From Pseudomonas fluorescens NCIMB 11764 (GTDB lineage: Bacteria > Pseudomonadota > Gammaproteobacteria > Pseudomonadales > Pseudomonadaceae), in assembly GCF_000293885.2 (NCBI RefSeq), contig NZ_CP010945.1, forward strand, positions 2,438,001 through 2,502,000: DNA of 64,000 bases, given 5' to 3'. The notes beneath the pieces were generated by a model that was not told the origin of the DNA, searched no databases, and was given only the letters and a program-made list of their open reading frames with translations. Each line of letters begins with the position of its first letter. Position 1 is the stretch's first letter. Positions 18,113-28,169 of the stretch are shown in pieces. Both the position numbers and the translations under genes were made by a program.

Positions 18113-19390
18113 GTGGACGATTACCAGCAGACGATACGCATGTTGTCCGATCGCATTGTGCTGGCGCAGACGCCGATTCGCGTCCTGGATGCGGTGAAGT
18201 GGGACGAAAGCATCCGCAAGGGTTTCCTCAAGGGCAAGGGCAAGGAAATGCCGGCGGTGGACCGCGATTACTACCTCAATCGCCCGCTGTCGTTCGATTC
18301 CAGCAAAGTGAAGCTGGAGTTCCAGAACATCGAGCGCGACATCACCCGCCAGCTCGGCCAGTTCAACCCGGTCGGCCAGATCATGCGGCGCATGTGCAAG
18401 GAATACCGGATGGTGGTGCGCATGCTCGAAGCACGCGGCACCGAGGACTTCGGCCTGATTTCCCAAGAGTTGTACGGCGCGGCGTCCGATGCGTTTCACG
18501 CGGGGGACCCGACCCTGTCCGACCTGGGCCTGATGCTCTCCGATTACCTGAACAACATCGATGGCCGGGGCGATCTGAAGGATGAACCGAAGATCCTAAC
18601 CGCCAAGGATGCCGTGCATTTGCTGCAAACCCGGCTGAGCAAAGTGTTTGGCGAGGCCGAGGAAACCATTCGGGTGTTCGAGTCCGACGGGATTGTTGCC
18701 GATGCGGCGGCCGGCGCCGACTACATCAAGATCCGCACTGACGCGATGTTCAACGAGCGCGACGTACGCGCCCTCGAAGTCCATGAAGGGCTGGTGCATG
18801 TCGGCACTACGCTCAACGGTCTGAACCAACCGATCTGCACCTTCCTGTCCAAGGGGCCTCCGTCGTCGACCGTGACCCAGGAAGGCCTGGCGATCCTGAT
18901 GGAAATCATCACCTTCGCCTCCTACCCGAGCCGTCTGCGCAAACTGACCAACCGCACCCGCGCCATTCACATGGTGGAGGAGGGCGCAGACTTCCTGCAG
19001 ATCTTCGAGTTCTTCCGCGAACAGGGCTTTGAGATGGCGGAAAGCTACGGCAACGCCAGTCGGGTTTTCCGTGGTTCGGTACCGAACGGTCTGCCATTTA
19101 CCAAAGACTTGTCCTACCTCAAGGGCTTTATCATGGTTTACAACTACATTCAGTTGGCCGTGCGCAAGGGCAAGCTTGAGCAAGTGCCGTTGCTGTTTTG
19201 CGGCAAGACCACGCTGGAGGACATGCGCACCTTGCGCCAGTTGGTCGATGAAGGATTGGTGGTGCCGCCCAAATATCTGCCGGAACAGTTCCGCGACATG
19301 AATGCGTTGTCGGCGTGGATGTGCTTCTCCAACTTCTTGAACCACCTGAGCCTGGACCGGATCGAAGCGGATTACTCCAATATTTTGTGA
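18113..19390 (+). CDS. QEGLA-motif (DUF1704, tyrosine/MATCAP-like metalloprotease family) protein
   Basis: A 425-residue protein of the family annotated as flavohemoglobin expression-modulating QEGLA motif protein. The name motif is visible in TVTQEGLAILMEI (about residue 260), and VHEGLVHVGTTLNG (about 223) supplies an H-E-x-x-x-H pattern; together these look like a zinc-peptidase site (HEGLVH with a downstream QEGLA Glu), as proposed for DUF1704 members. The start is GTG 18113 after a good CAGGAG site. It lies at the end of the TetR-lipoprotein-QEGLA group; no flavohemoglobin gene is nearby. Substrate unknown. Confidence 0.85.
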   Translation: MDDYQQTIRMLSDRIVLAQTPIRVLDAVKWDESIRKGFLKGKGKEMPAVDRDYYLNRPLSFDSSKVKLEFQNIERDITRQLGQFNPVGQIMRRMCKEYRMVVRMLEARGTEDFGLISQELYGAASDAFHAGDPTLSDLGLMLSDYLNNIDGRGDLKDEPKILTAKDAVHLLQTRLSKVFGEAEETIRVFESDGIVADAAAGADYIKIRTDAMFNERDVRALEVHEGLVHVGTTLNGLNQPICTFLSKGPPSSTVTQEGLAILMEIITFASYPSRLRKLTNRTRAIHMVEEGADFLQIFEFFREQGFEMAESYGNASRVFRGSVPNGLPFTKDLSYLKGFIMVYNYIQLAVRKGKLEQVPLLFCGKTTLEDMRTLRQLVDEGLVVPPKYLPEQFRDMNALSAWMCFSNFLNHLSLDRIEADYSNIL

Positions 19391-19406
19391 CGATAATGCA
19401 ATCTAC

Positions 19407-19495
19407 TGTGGGAGCGAGCCTGCTCGCGATAGCGGCCTGACATTCAACATTGATGTTGCCTGATACACCGCTATCGCGAGCAGGCTCGCACACAG
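19407..19495. repeat. REP inverted pair, family B (TGTGGGAGCGAGCCTGCTCGCGATAG)
   Basis: The unit at 19407-19435 is repeated inverted at about 19469-19495, with a 30-base spacer. It is the second dispersed repeat family of the window (see also 23934, 38855 and 45636), and lies between the QEGLA gene and the next lipoprotein gene. Confidence 0.85.
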
Positions 19496-19539
19496 GGGAA
19501 AGGTGTATTTCCACCCAAATTTTCGCGGAGTTTCAACGG

Positions 19540-20454
19540 ATGAGAATCCTCGGCATCCTTTGCCTTCTCCTGACCCTCGGCGGTTGCAGCTCCTTGCTGT
19601 TCTACCCCGAACCCGGCCAGTTGTTCACCCCGGAAAAAGCCAAACTCGAATACCGTGACGTGACCCTGGTCACCGCTGATGGCCTCAAGCTGCACGGCTG
19701 GTGGCTGCCGGCGAAAAAAGGCGTCGAGGTCAAAGGCACGGTGCTGCACCTGCACGGCAACGGCGGCAATCTGCCCATGCATCTGGGCGGCAGCTGGTGG
19801 TTGCCGGAAGAGGGCTATCAAGTGCTGCTGATCGATTATCGCGGCTACGGTTTGTCCGAAGGCGAACCGAGTTTGCCGGCGATCTATCAGGACATCGACG
19901 CCGCGTTCAAATGGCTCGACCAGGCGCCGGAGGTCAAAGGCAAACCGCTGATCCTGCTCGGGCAAAGCCTCGGTGGCTCAATGGCCGTGCACTACCTGGT
20001 TCAGCATCCCGAACGCCAGAAACAACTCAAGGCCTTTGTCCTCGATGGCGTGCCCGCCAGTTATCGCAGCATCGGCCAGTTCGCCCTCAGCAATTCCTGG
20101 CTGACCTGGGCGTTCCAGGTGCCGCTGTCGTGGCTGGTACCGGACGGTGACAGCGCGATCCACTCCATGGAGCAGCTCAATGGCGTGCCGAAACTGATCT
20201 ACCACAGCATCGACGATCCGATCGTGCCTCTTTCCAATGGCATCCGTCTGTATCAAGCTGCGCCGCCGCCGCGGGTGCTGCAACTGACCCGTGGTGGGCA
20301 TGTGCAGACGTTCGCCGACCCGGTCTGGCGCAAAGTCATGCTGCGATACCTCGATGACCCGCAGCATTTCAACGGTCTGCGCCGCCTGGGCGAAATCCCC
20401 AATTACCCGGCACCCCCGAATTCAGAAGATGAACCACCAGAGAGCCCGCAATGA
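19540..20454 (+). CDS. Lipoprotein-anchored alpha/beta hydrolase
   Basis: A 304-residue serine-hydrolase-fold protein. The signal peptide MRILGILCLLLTL ends in lipobox LGGC, so Cys15 is probably acylated. The nucleophile elbow is ILLGQSLGGSMAVHY (GQSLGG, about residue 148); the oxyanion HG motif is HLHGNGGN; a late Asp in YHSIDDPIVP and His in TRGGHVQTF complete a plausible triad. ATG 19540 has a GCGGAG site and gives the signal peptide at the very N-terminus. It overlaps the next gene by four bases. Substrate unknown; BEM46/YfhR-like hydrolases are the nearest recognisable relatives. Confidence 0.85.
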   Translation: MRILGILCLLLTLGGCSSLLFYPEPGQLFTPEKAKLEYRDVTLVTADGLKLHGWWLPAKKGVEVKGTVLHLHGNGGNLPMHLGGSWWLPEEGYQVLLIDYRGYGLSEGEPSLPAIYQDIDAAFKWLDQAPEVKGKPLILLGQSLGGSMAVHYLVQHPERQKQLKAFVLDGVPASYRSIGQFALSNSWLTWAFQVPLSWLVPDGDSAIHSMEQLNGVPKLIYHSIDDPIVPLSNGIRLYQAAPPPRVLQLTRGGHVQTFADPVWRKVMLRYLDDPQHFNGLRRLGEIPNYPAPPNSEDEPPESPQ

Positions 20455-20780
20455 GTGAAGAACGTAACGCCATCCCGCTGATCATCACCGGTATCTGCAG
20501 CATCCTCGGCACCGTGGGTGCCCTGTGGTGGTACGGCTACCTGCACTTCGCCAAACCCGAGGACGCGCTGCTGCTGAGCGAATTCACAATGCTCAAGACC
20601 GTGCCCGGCGAAGACTACAAGATCTCCCTGCAGCCGGCCGCGCAAGTGGCTCAGTGCATCGATGGCGTGCTGGTCATGTTCGACACCGAGCAGAAAGGCC
20701 TGACCGGTGTGTTGGTCAACAGCAAGAGAAAAGCCGTGCGCTGCATGGGGCAGGAAACGCCACAGAAGCTGGAGCCGTAG
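20451..20780 (+). CDS. Small membrane protein of unknown function
   Basis: A 109-residue protein with one N-terminal membrane helix (about residues 8-30; LIITGICSILGTVGALWWYG) and a soluble C-terminal domain of about 75 residues containing two Cys (QCIDGVL and VRCMGQE). The ATG overlaps the stop of the hydrolase gene (ATGA), so the two are translationally coupled and probably act in the same envelope location. No family recognised. Confidence 0.8.
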   Translation: MSEERNAIPLIITGICSILGTVGALWWYGYLHFAKPEDALLLSEFTMLKTVPGEDYKISLQPAAQVAQCIDGVLVMFDTEQKGLTGVLVNSKRKAVRCMGQETPQKLEP

Positions 20781-20790
20781 AAAGCGGCAT

Positions 20791-20831
20791 AACGGCTCCC
20801 CTTCGGTCAACAGTGATTGAAGGGGACCGTT
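20791..20831. terminator. Possible terminator hairpin between convergent genes
   Basis: AACGGCTCCCCTT and AAGGGGACCGTT can pair with one bulge across a 16-base loop, ending ten bases after the small membrane-protein gene and about 34 before the end of the opposing protease gene. No strong T run. Confidence 0.4.
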
Positions 20832-20864
20832 GGTTCATTGATTTACCCGTACGAGCAAAACAAC

Positions 20865-22271
20865 CTAGGGGGCGACTTCAAAGTCGACGTAGTTGTACGG
20901 CGATGGGTTGAGGCCCATGACTTGCTGTACGCGCCCCTCGTACTTGCTGGCTGGTAATTGCGCTAGTGTTGAACTCCAGACTCCCGTGGCGTCTGCAACG
21001 GTGTTGATCACGTTCCACTTGCTTTCCCCAGACTTTCTATAGCCAATGACCATCCAGGCGCCGGGAGAACCCGTGCCTGAAAAAACGATGGGGTTTTGAG
21101 CGGCTGGCGCTCCCGCTACAGGTTTTTGAATGTTGGGCGGCGGTAAAGCCGTGAAGCAACCAGGCAGTGCCTCTCCGTTCACCGCAACGGCAAAGATCGC
21201 TCCTTGATCAGAACGTGAACAAAACCCGACAGAGATTTTTGCCTCCTCATCTTTCAAAATTCTGTTTCCTAACAGTGTCGGATCAGCTGTGGAAGCTGTT
21301 TCCGGTGTGGCGTCCAGTTGTGTGTTCAAAACAGCCGTTCCCATATTGGTGTACCTCACCCAGACGCCGTTGACTCGATTGTCAGAAGGTGGAAAGTTGT
21401 CGAAAGGCGTCGGTTTGCGGTATTCAAAAGCCAGTTGTGTTGGCGCCAACCCCGGACGATTGATGAGGTACAACTGCGGACCCTCCTGACCCAGTACACC
21501 CAGGCGATAGAGGCCGGTACGTTCGATCACGGCAACTTGCTTGTTATCCAGCCAGCCGGAATACCAGCGGTTGTTCGCAGGGTAGAGTGTTGCTCCACCT
21601 GAAACCGTATCTCCCGTGTCGCCATACCCATTCCTGGTGCAGTTGGCTGGGGCTGTCACAGTGTCGCCGTCTGTCGGGCATCGGGAGTACGTGTACCCAT
21701 GGGAATATCCCAGGTTATGTCCGAACTCATGTTTGAACAAATGTGGGCTACCTTGACCGTAAACACCCATGTACCGCCCAGGTACATAAGCACTTGCCAT
21801 CCCCCTACAAGAAATGACATTGATCAGATAATCGAAATTTTTCGGATCAAGCCCATGTGCCCTCGCAGCTTTCTCTCCTTCTGCAATGGACAATGCCATC
21901 GGATAAGACGGCCCCCCGCTTTGACATTCTTCCGGCCGAGGACCAGAGGTATAGGAGATTACCTGGCCTTCCAGGGTCAACTTTCCGCCTGACGCAGCCA
22001 GGATGTAGGTGCGTAATGAATTTGGGTCTGTAGAAAGGGTATCTTTTAGGGTTAGAGGCGTATCCAGAATGGTTTCACCTTGCCAGTTAACCACGCTGAC
22101 CAGAACCTTTTTGACCCCTACAACGGGTCGCTGATTGACGCCCGGCTTGGGCAAGGGAATGTCGTTGGGTATGGCGTCTCTATCGTCATACGCAAAATCA
22201 TTCAGACGTCCATCGTGCTGCACGCAGCCTGCAAGGATTGACGCTATACAAAACATCACTGTTTTACGCAT
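20865..22271 (-). CDS. Lipoprotein zinc metalloprotease of the zincin type with HEFGH motif
   Basis: A 468-residue predicted secreted lipoprotein. Signal peptide with lipobox LAGC (Cys16). The zinc motif HEFGHNLGYSH is at residues 181-191, matching HExxHxxGxxH, followed by NGYGDTGDTVSGG, which resembles the YGD..DxMG segment of gametolysin-like (M11/M6) proteases but without the Met. Residues about 390-468 look like a small beta-sandwich adhesion or binding domain (GTGSPGAWMVIGYRKSG). ATG 22271 has an AGGGAG site and puts the signal peptide first. The DNA is visibly more AT-rich than its neighbours and it lies between genes that are otherwise syntenic, so it is probably an accessory insertion. 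Target unknown. Confidence 0.8.
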   Translation of the reverse strand: MRKTVMFCIASILAGCVQHDGRLNDFAYDDRDAIPNDIPLPKPGVNQRPVVGVKKVLVSVVNWQGETILDTPLTLKDTLSTDPNSLRTYILAASGGKLTLEGQVISYTSGPRPEECQSGGPSYPMALSIAEGEKAARAHGLDPKNFDYLINVISCRGMASAYVPGRYMGVYGQGSPHLFKHEFGHNLGYSHGYTYSRCPTDGDTVTAPANCTRNGYGDTGDTVSGGATLYPANNRWYSGWLDNKQVAVIERTGLYRLGVLGQEGPQLYLINRPGLAPTQLAFEYRKPTPFDNFPPSDNRVNGVWVRYTNMGTAVLNTQLDATPETASTADPTLLGNRILKDEEAKISVGFCSRSDQGAIFAVAVNGEALPGCFTALPPPNIQKPVAGAPAAQNPIVFSGTGSPGAWMVIGYRKSGESKWNVINTVADATGVWSSTLAQLPASKYEGRVQQVMGLNPSPYNYVDFEVAP

Positions 22272-22336
22272 GATTCGGCTCCCTATGCACTCAAAAAGTA
22301 CGTGAGCCAAACTAAATGCGAATAGAGAACTCGACA

Positions 22337-22354
22337 ACTGTCATAAATGACAGT
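22337..22354. promoter_or_regulatory. Perfect 18-bp palindrome upstream of the metalloprotease
   Basis: ACTGTCATAAATGACAGT is perfectly self-complementary and lies 66-83 bases upstream of the protease start, next to the lptF terminator. One half reads CTGTCATAAAT, the first half of a Pho box, but the second half is inverted and not direct, so a dimeric regulator site fits better. Confidence 0.45.
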
Positions 22355-22357
22355 CGT

Positions 22358-22394
22358 AAAAAAGCCCCGCCTGATCAGATCAGGCGGGGCTTTT
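22358..22394 (-). terminator. Strong terminator downstream of the OmpA-like lipoprotein gene
   Basis: AAAAGCCCCGCCTGATC pairs perfectly with GATCAGGCGGGGCTTTT. On the minus strand it lies 20 bases after the lptF stop and ends in TTTTTTAC, so it is a rho-independent terminator. Confidence 0.92.
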
Positions 22395-22413
22395 GCGTTT
22401 CAGCAGGTTCAGC

Positions 22414-23202
22414 CTAGTTCGAGCTGACTGCCGAACGCGGGATCACCGGCTGGTTGTCGTTGGAAATGGTCACTTCCACGCGACGGTTCATCGCACGACC
22501 CGAGACGCTGCTGTTTTCAGCAACCGGGTATTCCATGCCGTAACCCTGGGCAACAATGCGCGCAGGATCTACGCCCATCTTCACCAGCGCCATGCGCACG
22601 GAACCGGCGCGACGCTCGGACAGCGACTGGTTATGCGAAGCCGTGCCGGTACTGTCGGTGTAGCCTTCGACAATCGCCTTGCGGTCCGGGTTTTCCTGAA
22701 GGAACTGCGCCAGTTTGTTGATATTCACCAGGCCGCTGGATTTCAGATCGGCCTTATCGGTGGCGAACAGCACATCGCCGAAGGTCACCAGCGTACCGCG
22801 ATCGGTCTGCTTGGCGTTCAGGCTGTCCTGCAATTGCTTGATCTGCGCATCGCGAGCATCCAGGCGAGCCTGGGCGCGTTGTGCAGAAGCGTTCTTCAGG
22901 TTGGCTTCAGCGGTGCGCAGGGCGATGGTCTGCTTCGCCACTTCAACCCGCTGATTGGTCAGGTAGGCCAGTTGATCGACCGTATGCTCGTCCTGCTTGT
23001 CCAGATAAGCCTTGTCGGCCTTGTCCAGGTAATCGCTGGCGTCCTTGGTTTCCAGCGCGGCGACTTTGCTCGCCTGCGGGTTGGCTTGCAGGCCGCTGTA
23101 GTTGGTGCGGGCCTGTTCAAGGTTCGCGTTAGGCGGCGTCGAGCAGGCAGCCAGTGCAACGCTTGCGGCCAGCAGGGCAGGGATCATCAATTGATTGCGC
23201 AT
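22414..23202 (-). CDS. lptF: OmpA-family outer-membrane lipoprotein (LptF-like)
   Basis: A 262-residue lipoprotein: signal peptide with lipobox LAAC (Cys20), then a helical, Ala/Lys-rich coiled region (about residues 25-130) and a C-terminal OmpA peptidoglycan-binding domain (about 135-245) with the hallmark FATDKADLKSSG, EGYTDSTGTASHNQSLSERR and AMNRRVEV. It should tether the outer membrane to the cell wall. Gene order with the DUF4398 gene just upstream matches P. aeruginosa PA3691-PA3692, where PA3692 is called lptF. Confidence 0.88.
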   Translation of the reverse strand: MRNQLMIPALLAASVALAACSTPPNANLEQARTNYSGLQANPQASKVAALETKDASDYLDKADKAYLDKQDEHTVDQLAYLTNQRVEVAKQTIALRTAEANLKNASAQRAQARLDARDAQIKQLQDSLNAKQTDRGTLVTFGDVLFATDKADLKSSGLVNINKLAQFLQENPDRKAIVEGYTDSTGTASHNQSLSERRAGSVRMALVKMGVDPARIVAQGYGMEYPVAENSSVSGRAMNRRVEVTISNDNQPVIPRSAVSSN

Positions 23203-23250
23203 GTTGGTTTCGTCCTTTTAAGTCGAGAAAGAAGTACGTCGTAGCGGCGC

Positions 23251-23664
23251 TTATTGCACGGTGCGCTGGCTTTCCTGACGCAGTTCCTGAACCCCTTTCT
23301 GAGAGTCCTTCACCGCTTGTTCGGCTTTCATCGCCTGGGCTTTGCGTTCGGCAACACGAGCGTCCCACTCGGCCTGTTCGGCGAGCATGCGGGCTTCGTC
23401 ATACTTTTTGTCGTGCATGGCGATTTCGGCTTGTTTGAGCTTGTCCTGGGCGGACTTCATTTCAACCGCGGCGAACTCGGTACCGCCCGCGCTGACGGCG
23501 CTGTTCACGGCCGATTGGGTCACGGCGTATTGCTCGGTCGGCGGGTTACCGGCGCAACCGGCCAGAACGAAGCTGGTCCCGATCGCCAGGGCAGCCATTT
23601 TCAGACCGCGCAGGTGGGTGAACGAGGACGTGGCAGTGCTGATTTTCATGGTCTTCAACTCCAT
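23251..23664 (-). CDS. DUF4398-type lipoprotein
   Basis: A 137-residue lipoprotein: signal sequence with lipobox LAGC (about Cys33 from this start), then a nearly all-helical, Ala/Glu/Lys/Gln-rich domain (VEMKSAQDKLKQAEIAMHDK) typical of DUF4398. ATG 23664 has an AGGAG site; ATG 23649 is also possible. It is 48 bp upstream of lptF on the same strand, so the pair is probably one transcript. Its helical region resembles that of the LptF N-terminus, suggesting that the two may interact or share origin. Confidence 0.85.
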   Translation of the reverse strand: MELKTMKISTATSSFTHLRGLKMAALAIGTSFVLAGCAGNPPTEQYAVTQSAVNSAVSAGGTEFAAVEMKSAQDKLKQAEIAMHDKKYDEARMLAEQAEWDARVAERKAQAMKAEQAVKDSQKGVQELRQESQRTVQ

Positions 23665-24039
23665 TGGAAAAACTCCTGAACAACTAAAAATCCATCCTGG
23701 GCAAGGAGCCGCAACCATCAAATTTCGAAGCCTTTTGAAACGGCCGTCCCAGGCGTGGTTACTGGTTACGACCCGAGGCAATTTTTAAAAGTTCAGAGAA
23801 GATGGCCTATCGCCGGAAAAAACTTTGACCGAACGGACAAGGCTCTAAATCGGGAACTTTGGCGATGTGCAGCGGTATTCCCGGCTGTTTCGAGGTGCGG
23901 GAACATGCAATTGTTGAAGGGGACTGCGACCCCTGTGGGAGCGAGTCTGCTCGCGATAGTGGAGTGTCAGTCAATAGAAATGTTGAATGCCAGACCGTTA
24001 TCGCGAGCAGGCTCGCTCCCACAAGTTACCGAGGTGAAT
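23665..24039. other. 375-base spacer without a supported gene
   Basis: It holds the promoter region of the DUF4398-lptF pair and a family B REP pair (23934-24023). Short open frames across it are low-complexity readings of the repeat and I do not accept them. Confidence 0.7.
23934..24023. repeat. REP inverted pair, family B
   Basis: TGTGGGAGCGAGTCTGCTCG is matched by its near-perfect complement at the other end, with about 35 bases between. The same family as at 19407. Confidence 0.85.
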
Positions 24040-24384
24040 TCAGTGCTTCTGCTTGTCTTCGCCGGAAGACAAATCATGCAAATGACGACGGGACAACGCG
24101 AGAAAACGCGGGGTTGGGCCGATGTCTTCGTACAGTGGATCGCCTTCTTCATCGGTGGCCACGATGGTCGAGCCCTTCACGTATGGAAAGCTCTTTTCCA
24201 GCTCTTCCAGCGCAGCGCCGATCAGTTCGCCGAGCAGTTCTTCGGGATGCCGTTTGGGGTACATCTCGATGATTGCCGCCAGCCGTGCGGCGGCCTCCAC
24301 ATCCAGATGAATCGAGTAGCCGGTGTCGGTCAGGCGACCCTTGGCGTTTTCTTCCCAATGATGGGCAAGCTCGCGGATTTTCAT
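24040..24384 (-). CDS. Small conserved protein of unknown function
   Basis: A 114-residue soluble protein with an acidic, helical character (KRHPEELLGELIGAALEELE) and a C-terminal segment containing DEEGDPLYEDIGPTPRF. The ATG at 24384 has a GAGG site; a longer frame upstream lacks one. The gene is divergent from ppc, and I recall an equivalent gene next to ppc in other Pseudomonas, but its role is unknown. Confidence 0.75.
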   Translation of the reverse strand: MKIRELAHHWEENAKGRLTDTGYSIHLDVEAAARLAAIIEMYPKRHPEELLGELIGAALEELEKSFPYVKGSTIVATDEEGDPLYEDIGPTPRFLALSRRHLHDLSSGEDKQKH

Positions 24385-24586
24385 AAAAACCTCATGGCGC
24401 GCCAGCTCGTGGCAGGCAGGGTGAATGTCCGGCCATGGCCGGCGAAAGCCGTTGTACGGCTTACTCTTCAGACTAGCTTGCGCGCCCAAGGTTTAAAGTC
24501 CCTTCGTCGTGTGCTTGTAAGAAGTGCTTTACGGCGGCACTCTTTAACGCACGAAGCACACCGGATTTTTCGCTGGAGAACGGCTG

Positions 24587-27217
24587 ATGACCGATATTGA
24601 TGCACGCTTGCGCGAGGACGTTCACCTGTTGGGTGAGCTGTTGGGCAATACCATTCGTGAGCAGTACGGGGACGGTTTTCTCGACAAGATCGAGCAGATC
24701 CGCAAGGGCGCCAAGGCGGACCGTCGCGGTTCGATGGATGCCGAGCTGAGCGCCAGCCTCAACCAGTTGAGCGAAGACGAGTTGTTGCCGGTGGCGCGGG
24801 CGTTCAACCAGTTTCTCAACCTCGCCAATATCGCCGAGCAGTATCAGTTGATTCATCGCCGCGAAGAATCGCAGCCCGCGCCGTTCGAAGCGCGTGTGCT
24901 GCCCGAATTGCTCGCGCGCCTGCTTGCCGAAGGCCATGGTGCCGAATCCCTGGCGCGGCAATTGGGACGACTGCAAATCGAGCTGGTCCTGACCGCCCAC
25001 CCGACCGAAGTGGCGCGCCGTACGCTGATCCAGAAATACGACGCCATCGCCGCGCAACTCGCGGCACAGGACCATCGCGACCTGACCACCGCCGAACGCG
25101 AACAGATCCAGGCAAAGCTCCAGCGCCTGATCGCTGAAGCCTGGCACACCGAAGAAATCCGCCGCACCCGCCCAACGCCTGTGGACGAGGCCAAGTGGGG
25201 GTTCGCGGTGATCGAGCATTCGCTGTGGCAGGCAATCCCGAACTATTTGCGCAAGGCCGATAAAGCCCTGCATGACGCCACTGGCCTGCATTTGCCGCTG
25301 GAGGCCGCGCCGATTCGCTTTGCTTCGTGGATGGGCGGCGATCGCGACGGCAACCCCAACGTGACCGCTGCCGTGACGCGCGAAGTCTTGCTGCTGGCGC
25401 GCTGGATGGCTGCTGATTTGTACGTGCGCGATATCGATCACCTGGCCGCCGAACTGTCGATGCAACAGGCCAGCGACGCGCTCAAAGCCAAGGCCGGCGA
25501 CAGTGCCGAACCGTATCGCGCCGTCCTTAAACAGTTGCGTGAACGCCTGCGCGCTACCCGTAACTGGGCGCATGCCGCCTTGACGACGGCGACGCCGGCG
25601 CCCGCCGATGTGTTGCAAAACAATCGTGACCTGCTCGATCCGCTGGAGCTCTGCTACCAGTCGCTGCATGAGTGCGGCATGGGCGTGATCGCCGATGGGC
25701 CGTTGCTTGACTGCCTGCGCCGGGCAGTGACGTTTGGCCTGTTTCTGGTGCGTCTCGATGTGCGGCAGGACTCGTCGCGGCACTCGGCGGCGATGACTGA
25801 AATCACCGATTACCTCGGCCTCGGTCGCTACGAAGACTGGAACGAAGAGGAACGCATTGCCTTCCTGATGCGCGAGCTGAACAACCGTCGGCCGCTGTTG
25901 CCGGCGTACTTCAAACCCTCCGCCGACACCGCTGAAGTGCTGGCGACGTGCCGGGAAATCGCTGCCGCGCCGGAGGCTTCGCTCGGTTCGTACGTGATCT
26001 CCATGGCCGGCGCCGCTTCCGATGTGCTCGCCGTGCAGTTGCTGCTCAAAGAGTCTGGCGTATTGCGACCGATGCGCGTGGTGCCTCTGTTCGAAACCCT
26101 CGCCGACCTGGACAACGCCGGCCCGGTGATCGAAAAACTGTTGCTGCTGCCGGGTTATCGCACGCGCCTGCAAGGGCCTCAGGAAGTGATGATCGGCTAC
26201 TCCGACTCGGCCAAGGACGCCGGCACCACGGCGGCGGCCTGGGCGCAGTACCGGGCGCAGGAACGACTGGTCGATATTTGCCGCGAGCAGCAAGTCGAGT
26301 TGCTGTTGTTCCATGGTCGCGGTGGCACCGTAGGCCGTGGCGGCGGCCCGGCACACGCGGCGATTCTGTCGCAACCGCCGGGGTCGGTGGCGGGGCGTTT
26401 CCGCACCACCGAGCAAGGGGAAATGATTCGTTTCAAATTCGGCCTGCCGGACATCGCCGAGCAAAACCTCAATCTGTACCTCGCGGCCGTGCTGGAGGCG
26501 ACTTTGCTTCCGCCGCCGCCACCGGAGCCTGCCTGGCGCCACTTGATGGATGAATTGGCGGCAGACGGTGTCAGCGCTTACCGCGCCGTGGTGCGGGAAA
26601 ATCCGCAATTCGTCGAGTATTTCCGCCAGTCCACCCCCGAGCAGGAATTGGGGCGCCTGCCGTTGGGCAGCCGCCCGGCCAAGCGTCGCGCCGGCGGGAT
26701 CGAAAGCCTGCGGGCGATTCCGTGGATCTTCGGTTGGACCCAGACACGCCTGATGCTGCCGGCCTGGCTTGGCTGGGAAGCCGCGCTGAGCAAGGCGCTG
26801 GAGCGTGGCGAAGGGGCGTTGCTGGGGCAGATGCGAGAGCAATGGCCGTTCTTCCGTACGCGCATCGACATGCTGGAAATGGTCCTCGCCAAGGCCGACG
26901 CCGACATCGCCCGCTCCTACGATGAGCGGTTGGTAGAGCCGGATCTGCTGCCTTTGGGTGCACATTTACGCGACCTATTGTCGCAGGCCTGTGCGGTTGT
27001 CCTGGGGTTGACCGGTCAGTCGCAGCTACTGGCACATAGCCCAGACACCCTCGAATTCATCCGCCTGCGCAACACCTACCTCGACCCCCTTCATCTATTG
27101 CAGGCCGAGTTGCTGGCGCGTTCGCGACAGCAGGAAGTGGCACAGGGCAGCCCGGTAGAACAGGCGTTGCTGGTGTCTGTGGCGGGGATTGCCGCCGGTT
27201 TGCGAAATACCGGCTAA
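24587..27217 (+). CDS. ppc: Phosphoenolpyruvate carboxylase
   Basis: An 876-residue enzyme that carboxylates PEP to oxaloacetate, replenishing the TCA cycle. Catalytic motifs are clear: [10 protein letters not shown] with His at about 138, [14 protein letters not shown] (about 245-258), and the Gly-rich [14 protein letters not shown] loop (about 574-587). Length fits the bacterial family (about 880). A GGAGAA site precedes the ATG. It is monocistronic-looking, with 288 bases to adk. Confidence 0.97.
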   Translation: MTDIDARLREDVHLLGELLGNTIREQYGDGFLDKIEQIRKGAKADRRGSMDAELSASLNQLSEDELLPVARAFNQFLNLANIAEQYQLIHRREESQPAPFEARVLPELLARLLAEGHGAESLARQLGRLQIELVLTAHPTEVARRTLIQKYDAIAAQLAAQDHRDLTTAEREQIQAKLQRLIAEAWHTEEIRRTRPTPVDEAKWGFAVIEHSLWQAIPNYLRKADKALHDATGLHLPLEAAPIRFASWMGGDRDGNPNVTAAVTREVLLLARWMAADLYVRDIDHLAAELSMQQASDALKAKAGDSAEPYRAVLKQLRERLRATRNWAHAALTTATPAPADVLQNNRDLLDPLELCYQSLHECGMGVIADGPLLDCLRRAVTFGLFLVRLDVRQDSSRHSAAMTEITDYLGLGRYEDWNEEERIAFLMRELNNRRPLLPAYFKPSADTAEVLATCREIAAAPEASLGSYVISMAGAASDVLAVQLLLKESGVLRPMRVVPLFETLADLDNAGPVIEKLLLLPGYRTRLQGPQEVMIGYSDSAKDAGTTAAAWAQYRAQERLVDICREQQVELLLFHGRGGTVGRGGGPAHAAILSQPPGSVAGRFRTTEQGEMIRFKFGLPDIAEQNLNLYLAAVLEATLLPPPPPEPAWRHLMDELAADGVSAYRAVVRENPQFVEYFRQSTPEQELGRLPLGSRPAKRRAGGIESLRAIPWIFGWTQTRLMLPAWLGWEAALSKALERGEGALLGQMREQWPFFRTRIDMLEMVLAKADADIARSYDERLVEPDLLPLGAHLRDLLSQACAVVLGLTGQSQLLAHSPDTLEFIRLRNTYLDPLHLLQAELLARSRQQEVAQGSPVEQALLVSVAGIAAGLRNTG

Positions 27218-27406
27218 GGTTTTTGTCGTGGGTTCGGGCACTCGGCGCGGGCGTTGAGTGCCGGTTTGTGCAGGGCTGGAAAGTGCTGCCAGGCGACAGT
27301 TAATGATGGGGTTGCGACTTGGAGTACTCCGTCGCAGGGGCACGCGAGGCGCGGGTTTCTCCGACTTTCGGCGGCTTGTGTGGTCCGGGCCTGCTGTGTA
27401 TCTTGA

Positions 27407-28153
<747 letters not shown>

Positions 28154-28169
28154 AAAAACGCTTTATCTT

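Noticed and set aside
22337..22354. A full Pho box
   Set aside because: Only one half matches; the second half is inverted where PhoB needs a direct repeat.
24473..26965. 830-codon minus-strand frame opposite ppc
   Set aside because: Shadow of PEP carboxylase on the other strand; no ribosome site or domain seen.
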